Shown piece by piece: positions 11,364 through 22,900 of a stretch of DNA of 64,000 nucleotides. The stretch spans positions 2,604,001-2,668,000 of the forward strand of contig NW_026611593.1 of assembly GCF_028502605.1 (NCBI RefSeq), given 5' to 3'. Under the pieces are notes generated by a model. It searched no databases and was not told the origin of the DNA. It saw nothing but the letters and a program-made list of their open reading frames with translations. Source of the stretch: Trichoderma breve. Lineage: Eukaryota; Ascomycota; Sordariomycetes; Hypocreales; Hypocreaceae. The stretch's first letter is position 1. Every line of letters starts with the position of its first letter. A program made the position numbers and the translations under genes.

Positions 11364-12121
11364 CTACATGTCCATGTAGTCGATGTGGCTGCTAATATGC
11401 AAGTTGGTGCAACTTCTACCGTATTTGCATTTCCCAATCTGATAAAAGAAACAGGGTTTGCGTTCGCTTTCCACGGAATTGTTTGATTGACTTGATGATG
11501 CCCATGGAACCACCGCCGCCGCCGACTTTTCAGCAACGGTCGAAGCGGGGCCGGAACGAGAAGAGTTGGGAACAAATATTGCGTCTAGCGACATTGATAG
11601 GAACACACCGGGAAGCTTCTCTATAGCCATGCCGAGTTTGCGATACTCGGGGTGGAATTTCACACTAGGCGAGTCAATGAGGGTGAGTCTCTCTTTGTTG
11701 CCGATATATGTCGTCAGGTCGGAAACGTATCCACCGTCATGGCAGGCGGCGAAGTAGATGTGTTTGCACTGCGAGTTCTCTGCGTACAGGTTGAGCATGG
11801 CGCGCAACTTGAAGTCGGCATTCTCTTTCCACTCGCCGGCATCCACGTAGTCAAAAAGGCCGTATGACCTATTGAAGCTGGCGACAAAGGGAGTCATGGA
11901 GCGCTTCTCAGGTCCAACGAGACCTGCTTTGTGGAGCGTCTTTGATAAACCGGCAAGATTCGCCCATACGCGCACCATGATTTGACAGTGGTCAAGGCCC
12001 TTGATCTGGAGACTGTTCTTGATGGATTCGTGGAGTAGCTGCGCCGCATTACGGCCACCATCGATCCCTTTGCTCACGAGGTTCTCGTTGAAGACGTAGC
12101 CGTCGCCATCAATTCTTAGAG
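11364..12121 (-). CDS. CCCH zinc-finger protein with DUF7923-like domain, 5' end unresolved
   Basis: The C-terminal exon encodes about 252 residues. It begins with L-R-I-D-G-D-G-Y-V-F, the entry of the DUF7923-like domain, continues with K-G-I-D-G-G-R-N-A-A-Q-L-L and ends in a CCCH finger with spacing C-x7-C-x5-C-x3-H (C-F-F-Y-Q ... C-T-N-L-H). The finger suggests RNA binding; the DUF7923-like domain is of unknown function. The exon starts after an acceptor (ctgatag) ending at 12122. Upstream, a coiled-coil-like stretch lies at about 12537-12580 in a compatible phase, but it would need an intron of over 400 nt. No convincing start codon could be connected. The 5' part may have decayed, or it may have unusual introns. 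Confidence 0.6.
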
Positions 12122-13394
12122 CTATCAGTATTAGTCAAAGACGATTATAAGTCTCTGCTCGTGTATACAGCCGCAGGGTATGTATTTCCAGGCAATAATA
12201 AGGTATGACTGATAACGTGAAAGGTTCAAAGCCAAACTACAAAGGTCCGGACAACAGGGTTCAAGCACAACGCAATTGGCTTCAAGCCTATAATTGATTG
12301 TTCAATAGCCCAACCAATATGTTAGATAGGCTGTTGCATCGCTCTACTAGACCATAAATGATGGCGATAATCTTCCTCAAAAAATGGATGGTGTATCCAA
12401 AAGATGGCCAGGGTGTATCTGGCTAAGCAAACTACATGTACCTTGTATCCCGGCAGAGGGACACTGATGTGGTAACTGGAACCTCTGGCGCCCGGATATT
12501 CCAAGCTTTCAGAAGCCTTGAACAACATCTCACCTTTCGCAGCTCGAAGTTCTTCGCGGTAGATTGCAGCCTTGCGGATCTAACTTCTTCGTGGCCCAAG
12601 ACAATGGACCTTGAAGCCATTATTCCGAGTTAAGCACATAATCTTAAGTCTGTACTTGAACGCCAGCTCTGCATCCAGCCTGGGGGCGGCAGGCTCAACT
12701 CGGCAATGTCAAATATTGAGGCATCCTCCGAAAGGCCTGCGCCAGTTGAGATCCCGAAAGAGAAACAGTCTTCGGATTAACCTGAGCGTCAGGTTCTTCT
12801 GAGAGAGGGGACCGTGGCTCTACGCTGGTTATTCAGATATTACGACGAACAAATCTACGTAATCAACATTTACAATCCATATATTTCCCGAGAGTAGTTC
12901 CGGTCTCTGAGCAACCCATAATACATGTACTGGGGAGAGCAGTTCTCCCAAAGTCATCAAGGAGACAGAACATTCGAGGCGAGGTTGCGATTGCATAGTA
13001 AAGTGAGTCTTGCCATTTATAAGGCAAAAGCGTATTATCGATCTCTGTCTTACATAGGCATGGATTTGATTTATGAGTCATGTGGTTAGAGTTAGGTATA
13101 TTGAAGAGATTGGGTAGCATTCGTTCGCCTTCGCTGAAGTCTTCGTCGGGCATCTCGTCATATTGATCTCCCGTCCAAACCTTAAAAGATTTTACAGTAC
13201 CTAGGTACCTAACGATTAAAACGCCCATCGATTTTTCACTACTGTGCATACATGCACTTGCATGTAGGTTCCATGTTGGTTGGTGGCGCGTTGTCACTGT
13301 ATGGCTGGCTCAACAACATCGATTAATCGGTCACACTCTCACAAGTAAAACTGGACGAAAAAAGATGTCACCTTTGTTGCTCTAAGCACTAGAT
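12122..13394. other. Unresolved region upstream of the CCCH gene
   Basis: It contains possible remnants of the N-terminal coiled-coil exons of the CCCH gene on the minus strand (about 12520-12720) in more than one frame. An open frame on minus at 12863-13297 has no recognisable motif. No gene is called with confidence. Confidence 0.35.
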
Positions 13395-15291
13395 CTAAAA
13401 TCCAGCATCGTCGTCGCCACTCGTGACCGACGCCCACACTGTTTGCTCCAGTTTCATCATTGACTTCGATGCTTCCAACAGCTTCTGGAATTCCAACGCT
13501 GCTCCCACGGCTTCCTCAATGTGTGCATAAGTTAGTTTGTCCTTTTTTGCACCTGGTTCTTGGAATGCAAGGCCCTCTGCAACATTCAAAACATTTCTAA
13601 TTTGTCGGCCATTCAATTTGCGTTTACTTAACTCGTCCTGGACCCTCTGGAGTCCTTCCGGCCCAATAAGTTTGTCTCTACCGTTCAGTGCAAGTAGTTG
13701 AGTCCAGACTTGTGCCCGAGTTTCGGACGACATGCTGTTGAAGCTGATGCCAATTTGAATGCGAGAATGAAACGCGGTGTCCATAGTGTTAACTCTGTTC
13801 GTAGTCAGAAACAAGATTCCTTGGTAATACTCCAGCTCTCTGAGAAAGACTGTATGTAGACAATAAAGCATTGAAGTTAGTATGGCGGCCTTGTTATATG
13901 GGTATAAACGCGGGCTATGACTCAACTAGAAACAATGCCGTTTCTTCGCACATCTTCAAATGATCGAGCTTCGAGCACCACATCGGCTTCATCCAAGAGG
14001 AGAACCGCATTCCAGTCTATGGCTCGTTGGAACTCGGATTTTAGTCGTTCTTGGAGCTGCGTCTCGTCCCATACCATTTCTCCAATGCTCATTGCAACGA
14101 GAGGCTTTTGTACAGCCTCGGCAATTGACTCGGCGGTCAATGTCTTGCCAACCTAGCATAAAATATTAGCGTTGCCCAGCCTGCATTTTGAGACAGAAGA
14201 ACGGACACCTGGTGGCCCATGAAGGAGAATAACAAGGCCTTGCCCTTTGCCTGCAATAAGATCTCCTGTATCATGGCGAAGGTCCCGGTCGGAGTGATGA
14301 CGAACAAGACCCTCTAGCATGAGTTTTTTTCTTTTGTCCATGACGAGATGTTTCATCACATCCTTGTTCCAATCGACTGCCTGTAGATTACTGATACTGG
14401 CAAGATATTTGTTCTTGGTTTTCAAGTCATAGCAACCTATAACGGCTGGGCAAAGGCTTAGCTCCTCATCATTTAATTCTGGATATTGATGCAGCTCGTC
14501 TGGTTTATATGATACTGCGGGCTCGGTGCTATTGTGCCCGCGAAAGTTGTTAGGTCTTAGAATAACTTCGATTCCTTCTGAAGCTTTCGATTTATTGTCA
14601 ATTACCACCCTGCCTTCCACCTAGTTCTAGTTAGCTTTCAACGCCCTGTACAGAACCCATTATACTGAATGAATAGATCACAACAACATACCCGAACTTT
14701 TTCACCGTCAAAGCTTCCACGGTCTTGACCGAATGCAAGTCCAGAGTGTTGTAGGCAGGTTGGCGATTTCTTGATGAACTCCCACCACTTCTTGCCCCTC
14801 TCTGCAAGATACTTCTTGCTATTTTGTCCTTCTATTTGGTCTTGGAAGCCAATCGGGTAAACTGGGAGCGACTTAATGGACCGCTGACCAGGGAATTTGG
14901 CACAGGTAAACGTCATGAATGTCTTAGAGAGATGACCTTCAACTGCATCCCAATTAAGGCACCAGGTTTCGAAATTTGTTTTGTGTGCGTATTCATCGTT
15001 ACGAATCCAATCGCGGCTCTCGGTAACCTGGACCAATTTGAGAAGCCACAGCTTGCCCAGTTGATCCTCTCGTAGGACAAGATTTCCTTCCTGAAAAATA
15101 GAAGCTATCCTTTTATAGGTCACCTCTTTGTCATGAGTCACCTCTTCGTCATGAATCACCTCTTCATCATAGGTTACCTCTTCATCATAGGCCGCCTCTT
15201 CATCATAGGTCACCTCTTCGTTTGTGAGTCCATTCATCTCAAATTCCTCATAGGTCATAGGACCTATCCCATTGATCTGGTTCATGTCCAT
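13395..15291 (-). CDS. AAA+ ATPase with tandem acidic N-terminal repeats
   Basis: Four exons (15291-14692, 14620-14207, 14152-13927, 13849-13395) join in frame into 564 residues. Walker A, G-P-P-G-V-G-K-T, is split exactly by the 54-nt second intron, whose donor is GTCCGT. Walker B reads L-L-L-D-E-A-D at about residue 390, the sensor-1 region L-T-T-N-R at about 426, and an arginine follows in A-F-H-S-R. A large N-terminal region of about 310 residues precedes it, as in the abundant fungal AAA ATPases that carry a DUF7025-like domain. Residues around 25-60 are a tandem repeat of E-E-V-T-Y-D units. The substrate is unknown; this AAA group relates to the Bcs1/proteasomal-ATPase branch only by its core motifs. 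Catalytic residues look intact. Confidence 0.85.
15118..15213. repeat. 18-nt tandem repeat within the AAA ATPase N-terminus
   Basis: About five to six imperfect copies of an 18-nt unit, in phase with the reading frame and encoding E-E-V-T-Y-D / E-E-V-I-H-D / E-E-A-A-Y-D hexapeptides on the minus strand. Copy differences are mostly single substitutions. Confidence 0.85.
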
Positions 15292-15793
15292 GGAGTTATG
15301 TCCAAATGCTGGAGAAGGCAGTTGTCAATAGTTGATCTTCATGAGACGGGGCTGATTAAATGATTATAGGCTATTCTGGTGATGCCCTGGCTTTGATCAT
15401 GTTTCCGCTTCTCTGACATGTACAAAAGTGGTGGCTGGGACGTATTCCGTAGCTTTAGGCCTGGGCATAGCAGGCGATGTGCCAGCCTTTTGTAGCTTGG
15501 GCGTGAAGAGGGGGTCATAAATTTATGGTTGGGCATCCATGGATCATTCGAGAGGGGTCGTGTCTGATATATGCACCAATCCTGTCCATTCTGCGTACAT
15601 GTACTCTGCATGTATACGAGGAAGCGAGGCTGCCCCACGTTCATAAGCTTCAGGTTATTCGCATACCTGTCCTCCTCTCGCACCCTCTTTCACTGTTGTT
15701 TTCCTCTTTGAACTGTTTCCTTCCCATTTTCTAGCCTTCAAGTTAGAGTTTTACAAGCAGTCTACTTACTCACACGCTACATAGAAGTATTAG
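15292..15793. other. Divergent intergenic region
   Basis: Promoter region between the AAA ATPase (minus) and the STAND-like gene (plus). It contains only short ORFs without recognisable features. Confidence 0.45.
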
Positions 15794-17718
15794 ATGGCCA
15801 CTTCTTGGAGTAAATGGTACGAGTCTGAATCAGGGGACGATGAGTGAGTAGTGTACTCAGTTAACATGCCGCCTCTCAACTGATCTCTGCGTCTAGCTTT
15901 ATTAATGCTGCTCTGAAAAAGTGCAAGAAAATTAATGAGCAGTTAAATGCACAGCCTTGGTGGGACGGCGACAGGCAGCCAGGATTGGTAGCGACAAAGA
16001 TAGTTGAGAGTGCACCGATACAGCTGAAGAAGGCAAGACTGTATGAAGCAGCATGGGTGAAGAGTCGCATCATAAAAGAGAGTGAGCGGATCTTGGACAT
16101 GCAAGCATCTAAGCCTGAGCTGCTATTGAAAATTACCCGTTCAGCTTATGCGCTGATCGACGTTACAACGCAGATTAAGCCAATTGTTGACATATTTATT
16201 CCACAAAGCCCTGAATATTCCATTCCCTACGCCTGCCTCTGGATTATTTTCAAAGTATATGATTGCAACAGTAATTCGATGACTGATATAGATTACTAAC
16301 ATGTGAAAGGGCATCTCGGACAGGAAAGAAAAAATTGATTCAGTACATAACCTCATTACATCTTTATCTGAGGATATTCCAATCCTGGAAGTTTACAAGG
16401 ATATGTTCCCAACGAGAAGCATGAAACAAGCGATCACTGAGTTCTACATACACACTTTGGATTTACTTTGGAGGCTTTCAATGTACTATTGTAACAACTT
16501 CTTCAGTAAGCCACACACGGAAATGACGAACGCAGCCTATACAAATTCTGGTGTTCTAATATCGATATAGTACAGCTATCTGATGCCATGCTGCCACGTA
16601 CAAAATATAAATTTCCCATGTATATTGAGAATATTAAGCAAGTATCAACCAGGATGAAGACGTTGTGTGAAGTGGGGCATATGACAGAGCAGAAAGATAT
16701 CAAAAAAACTGTTGACGTTCTACATTATGGTAGGCACTCCCCTCTCCAGATGCTACAGAGTTTAACTCACAATCTTTGTATAGAACTTCGCTCGATGAGC
16801 CAGGAAATGCAAAAAATAAGCATCGGTGAGTCAATACTCCTTAGTTCATCGCAGAGAACCTATGTAAACTTGGCTAATCACTGTAACATTCATCTGGACT
16901 AAGCTCAATCTCGTCATTATATCTCAAATATCCTCGACTGCTGGAATTATAATGTTGACGACGTTGAAGAAGAATTTCGTAAATGGCAATCATTACGTTT
17001 CTTTACTGATATGCGTGACCACTGGGGTTACAACGGGACTCTCCCGCGCCTCGCCGAATGGCGTAAGCTTTGCGACAGCTCTCAGAATTCTATCCTTTGG
17101 GTGTCGACTGATGATAATGAACGGCAATTCTGGATAACCGAGTTCTCTATCGATCTTATCAATATATGTCGCACACAGGGCCAGCTGATAACATTTGCCA
17201 TGTGCGACCGCCCCAAAGGCGTGACATGGACACCAAAACAGGTTTTGAAGCAGCTTATTTCGCAGCTTCTAAATTCTAGACCAAGCTTAACCATTTCTGC
17301 ACCACATATTTTTAATACTAGGAAATTTCGCAAAGCGGAGACTTTTGATGCTATCTTGAAACTACTACATTCGATTATGGCTCTACTTGGATCGGTGGTT
17401 ATTGTTATCGACCGCCTCGACAAGTGTGTTCCTGATCCAGCTGCCCCACCGGTCAACGTTGCCAACGCACTTTCCCTGCTGGTTAAGATGCACCCGCAAA
17501 GTCGAATCATTGTTACCACGGGTCAGGTGGTGCCACCATCCATATTACCTGGACGCCCTATCACCTTTGCAATAGTCAATACGAAACGACGTCCGCGAAT
17601 ATTGGAATACAAAAGAATATCGACCGTCAAGCGCCAGCAGCATTCGGAGGAAAATGATATAGTATATGGACCTATGACTGAAGCAGAAGCTCGAACATTT
17701 TATCATAAACATATCTAA
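15794..17718 (+). CDS. STAND-like protein with DUF7708-type N-terminus and no Walker A loop
   Basis: Six exons (15794-15843, 15897-16254, 16310-16505, 16571-16729, 16784-16825, 16904-17718) join in frame to 539 residues; most donors are gtgagt or gtaag. The N-terminal helical part has the style of the fungal STAND N-terminal domain DUF7708 (L-E-V-Y-K-D-M-F-P-T-R followed by an aromatic helix). The C-terminal part looks like a NACHT-type NTPase fold, with hydrophobic strands and a Walker-B-like V-I-V-I-D-R-L-D at about residue 434. Where a P-loop is expected (about residue 334) the sequence is L-W-V-S-T-D-D-N-E-R-Q-F-W, with no GxxxxGK[ST]. The protein stops soon after the NTPase-like part, without ankyrin or WD repeats. 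Such proteins are candidates for allorecognition or immunity; function here is unknown. Confidence 0.65.
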
Positions 17719-19977
17719 CAAGAATCTTGTTTGCACTTCTCTCTTTGTTTTCACACAACTACTATTGATACAGTAATACACTGAGAGAGACAGGAAATGA
17801 TTTAATTGCAAAAAGTCGACAGTAACACAGCTGGAGAGACATGTACATTCTTAATAAAAAAAATGAATTTCACTGTAGTCTGACTTAGGAAAGATTTTCC
17901 AAAGGAAGCACTGAAATTGAACTATACGCGTATATACATATAAGGTACATACCTATATATACATGTATGTTCTTACATACCTAGTCAAGCTATACGTATC
18001 TATAACAGTGGCAAGTAGCAACTTCTTTGGTTCCTATATCTTGATTTATACGCGTTGGATCGAATAGTTCTTAGCTACTACATTTTTCTGTCATATTCCT
18101 CTCTAATCCTAGGGTCCCTAGACCTTGCTATTACTTTAGGCACTGTGTAATGCCCTGATTTCTATACCTACTAACATGTGATGAAGGTTCCAAAGGTAAT
18201 AAGCCTAGATCAATAGGTTTATGTTGGCAGAGAAGATAGGAAACGGCTTTGAGTGGTGGTGGTCACAAGTGCATAAGTAGAATAGAATATATAGCTTGTA
18301 TTCAGTCTTGATAACTTGTTAATAGTTGGCTAACTAAACTATGTTCATGAGCGTAATAAACTGACCTCATGTACCCAATCATCCTTTTATTCTCATTTGA
18401 ACTTGTGCTATCGTGCTTGTGAAAATGGATTCAATCTCAGGAAGCTTGGAGTACGTACCAACGTGAGGCTGAAGAGCAGCGTCTTCAATGATAATTCTAT
18501 ATGTGCTTTATCTGAGGTACGCACCCTTTGTTTGGGTCCGGAAATTGTACCTATTACAAAGAGGGCAAGTAAAGATAAGTATAAGGTAGGCTTGTAGCCT
18601 TCTCTAGAGATCCAGTCCCACCAGTTTATAAGGAAGGGTAGGTTTCTCCCGACTATTCCGTCGTTTCAAATTACATCGTCAGCTCTGGCGAGCGACGAGG
18701 TGTCCCCGAATTGATCAACCGGCAGCAGATGTGCATATTTAGGCGAGTGAGCCTGTCGCAAGATAAGCGATCAAGCACAGAAATCAGTGCTCTGGAGGCT
18801 CTCGAGAAGAAAAAGCAGATAACTTGGTCTTTGAGAAGCAGCATCTGCAAGCCATACAGCGCACTGCGTAGGGTATCCTCTGGCTAACTGGTCTGAGATC
18901 CATCTCGAAGGGGTGGATTAGTTCCACCATCTACACGTATGCTCATTCATCGCTCATGAAAACTATAAGAGGGTCGTGAAAATGTTCTCTAGTAGATAGG
19001 ACCATAGGTAGAGGAGAATTTGGGGTCCCGTCAAGCTCTTCTCTTGAGTTGTACGTCTTCCTTTTTTTACCCCCTTTCTTTTGCCGCATAAGATGCCAGA
19101 TTTGGAGGGACATTATCCCAGTTTTGGAGGGCAATGAACCCCCCTAAGTGGTCTATTGACATTAAGTTACCTGATCCGACAAAAACAAAGCTTACTGCGA
19201 CCGTTTTATACAATTGTAAATATAGCAGTTACTATTGGGCCTACATCCTCCAAAACATTGATGAGATGGTGTGTTGATACATTGGGGCAAAGAATACATC
19301 ACGAAGCGGGACGCGTAGCTGTCCGGATTCGAGGTTAACTACTAGAACTAGGAGTGGGTTTTGAAGATACACGTACGCGTGGTTGGGGTGGAGGAGAATT
19401 ATATTGATATCATTGTAAAACTTACAGAGAAAATGTAAGCTGTATCTCAATAGACTGGTAGCAAGTAAGATTAGGTCTACGTACCAACAGTAATATCTTT
19501 CACCAGCGAGACTGTGACTACCGTTAAATCTACTTCTATTTCTCTGAGCTCAACTTATCCATCCACTATCTTTGCTTACCTTGGTATGCAATCTAAGTGA
19601 AACACTTGGTTTGACTTAGATTGGGCTTTAAATATATGTAGTCAAAGGAGTACTTCAGACTGCGCGCAGCGAGTGGTCAATGCTACGTTGCAAGGACATA
19701 GATTAATTCCCCTGTTGTGCACTGTGGGCATCTGAAATTCGATTGGCTTTTGCTGCCGGAGCCTATACGCATCATCCACGTCAACTTTGGAGGATCGTAA
19801 GTAAGCCTTGCTGCCTAATTGATGCCTAGCCAGTATAAGATATATATGTTAACGATGTCGACATAGCAACCCAGCAGAAATCCATACCTACCTAGATACT
19901 AAACTGGCAAATTCGCGAGTACATTGACGGCTCAAAAATTCGTGTCCGAATTGTTCTGCTCTCGTTATTTGCCGAAG
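17719..19977. other. AT-rich gene-free region with a 5S rRNA fragment
   Basis: No gene is supported. The sequence from about 17920 to 18020 is rich in TATA/TACATA alternations. A weak open stretch near 18790-18850 looks like decayed coding sequence but no family is recognised. A truncated 5S rRNA fragment lies at 18999-19032. The region may be a mutated repeat remnant, which would fit repeat-induced point mutation; this is inference. Confidence 0.4.
18999..19032 (+). pseudogene. 5S rRNA 5' fragment (truncated)
   Basis: 34 nt match bases 7-40 of the two full-length 5S genes in this window with two differences, then the similarity stops abruptly. The internal promoter boxes and the 3' half are absent, so it should not be transcribed as 5S. 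Confidence 0.7.
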
Positions 19978-22900
19978 ATGCAACCAATCAGCAAAATTAG
20001 TGCAGCCATCGCTTCTGCCACCCAAGAGACAACTTTCGCGCTCGCTAATATCAATTTCGACTTTTCAATTTGTAAATTTGAAGCACCAAAAGAATATCGT
20101 GGAGTTGGACAGCATCTGTCAGAGCGCCGACGAAATGCTGCTGAGGATGGTGATGAGCACATATTCGCCCGCAAACTTGGGGCTCTGTTTTCCCCTGTTC
20201 TTCCCTCGACGCCGCAATTAGTGACAGCATATGGAACTCGCTCATCACAAATAATAGAAGCATCGAGCAAAAAGGGCTTAAACAATGGCCCATTCCAGGA
20301 TTGGGTGGGACCCGATGGAACAAGCATATGGGCTGCTGCAACATCTGGTCCTGGGGCGATTGCAGTCCATCTACTTGCCTGCATGTTGGCAAGGATATGG
20401 CCAGCTCGTGAAGCAGTTGCCATATGGGAGGAAATAATTGCTGGAAGGAAGGCTGAGCTTTCACTTGTGGATCAAACGGATCCGCTGTGGGTGTCTGCGA
20501 GCCTGGCGGCGCGCATTGAGATTTCATACCAACAAATTAGCAGCTGGGATGCTAGTGCTAGATCATGGCTTCAGGTGGCTGATACGGCAAAACTGCGACA
20601 ACAAAAGCAGCTGGAATTGCTCGCATCAAATCTTACAATTCCAGTGAACCAAAAACCAAGTACATACTCTAGTGTACTGGAAGCATGGACAACAGGCCTT
20701 AGATTTATGGAGAATCTTGTATCTGGACTACCACAGTCGGTTCAAACTGGCGCTGAAGTTCTAGTACTCACATCTTGGCATCTATACCCTGACATCTCCG
20801 TTCTTGGGGCCGGCAACCCTCATCCCGTACCGCAAAGGGATGAGCTCATCCCGCCCGGGGCGATGATTACCCTTGGGCAGTTAAGCTGCTCACCTGACCA
20901 GAATGGGGAAGTCTATTGGTCTTTACCCCTCGCCTATCTGAAATACTACGGAGATCCAATCGTAACATCAAGAAGTATAGGTGAGACGACATCCCGCCTT
21001 ACTGTTTTAGAATTCTTCCTGGTTGTCCTAGGCTCTGTATTTTGTGGCTTAAGAGTACAAGAAGCCGGCATTGACAAGGCTTGCGATCTCTTCCTCAAAG
21101 TCGCCGAACTTGTTGATGCTGCTACTTCTCGTCGTTCTCTTCAGAAACCGGGTTCTTGGCTGAAGTACCTGGCCGAAGCCGCAAAGGACTACAAAGACTC
21201 TAGCCCCAACAATGAGCATCAATTGGGTTTAATGATGCGTGGACATCGACGATACAAAAATTTCCTTGCAGGGCCGACTGAAGAGCCAAGTCCACTGTCA
21301 AATTTATTTGACGCAGATGCGTTGCTGCGCCTAGTAACGGATCCCGAAGATAAAATAGAATGTCTAAGGCTCTTAGCTCCGGACATTATCACACAGCCAA
21401 ATGCGCTACTAATTCGATATCCGAAACCAAGGAGCGGGATCAAAACCGACGAGCACTTCGAGGCTGCGGACCATTCGAGAATTTTTAGGGACGTGTATGA
21501 TACCTGGGAGTTTACGACTGCCATGATTCGCAGCCAAAATCCCCGAAAAGGGAGGGTGACACGCAGGCTGAACGTTGGTACACATATTCGATGGAAGATA
21601 GGTTCAAGAAGCAAACACAAAGGCGAGAAAGTTAGGGACTTATCTACGGTTCAAGTAATGGATCGCAGTGAGAGTTCATTCAGTTGGTCCGAAGAAGAGT
21701 CGTCATCGTTCGGGGCAATCGATACAATCTCGAACCCACCATACGAATGTATTCTTGGAGACCCCAATGAGGTAGCCCTTTTCAAACGCTACGATGCTGA
21801 AATTGCTGGTTCGTCAAATCTTGACATTGACGTCTTGCTTCTGATATTGAGCCGAGGTTGGGTCAACAACGTCGAACTCCTACAGCTTCTAGACAATGGC
21901 GGCCCGCTGCAATCCAAGTCCACGCAGTGTTTGGAGTCTTTACGATGTCTCGCTGCTGCTGCCGATGTATACAAACTGATGCCCGGCGCGACTATTTCAG
22001 CTAGTGTCTTTTCCAAATCTCTCGTGGACGCAATATGGATGAAAGAATTCTCAACGCCCCCGAAGAGATACGACTCAGAAACAGATACGCCCGGTAAGGA
22101 GCTACCAGACAAAGGATCATTTTTCCGGGGGGCCACCTTGGACCCTAGACAACTTTTCAAGAGTGATTCCGAGCCATCACTCGGAACAAGTGGTTTCTTT
22201 GGGATTTCGCGAGAACAACCTAAAGAATTTATTAGTGAACTTTCCAATGAGCATCCTCGGAAGCGCATGAAATACGAAGCAGAAGCATGCAAGGTCAACT
22301 CAGTAGAACAAGAACCAGAGCCAGAATTGGAGTTGTGTAAGAATGGGCTTCTAACTTATGAACTGAGTCGGGCTCAGACGTTTGCATGCATTGCAATGTT
22401 TGAAAACCGAGACGTCAATCTACACCCTGAAAGCCTGAAGAAAGTTATGGCCATGTCAGCTGGCAATTCTATCTATGTGGCTATGCCACTGATATGTGAT
22501 CCATTCGAGTGTCCAAAGGAGAACGAAGTAAAACACATAATCGGTAACATCGGTAAACCAGGTGTGAGTTTGATGATACCGCCTGCTCCTCCAAAGAGGA
22601 AGAAAGTCGACGAATACGTATGGAAACACGCGACACATGCCCTATTTGATGGCCAACTAGATGATTCATTCAACCATACTTCTCTTCATTTATCTTTTAC
22701 GAAATACAAACTGCCAGTGAATTTTTCTCATGGCTATCAGAGTGTTGAAGGCAACTTTATTGAGACGCTTATCTCTGTCTTCGATAAGCAAGAATGGATT
22801 GCAGACCTCGATATCTTGGGTGCCATTGACGAGTTAATGTGGGAGCGTATGCCAAATTCCTCGAAGAAAGAGTGTCGACACCAGCAAGGAGAAAATACGC

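Noticed and set aside
12863..13297. 144-codon ORF on minus between the AAA and CCCH genes
   Set aside because: No motif, and no connection in frame to either neighbour.
15118..15213. Possible CRISPR-like array
   Set aside because: The repeats are contiguous, in frame and without spacers; the window is eukaryotic.
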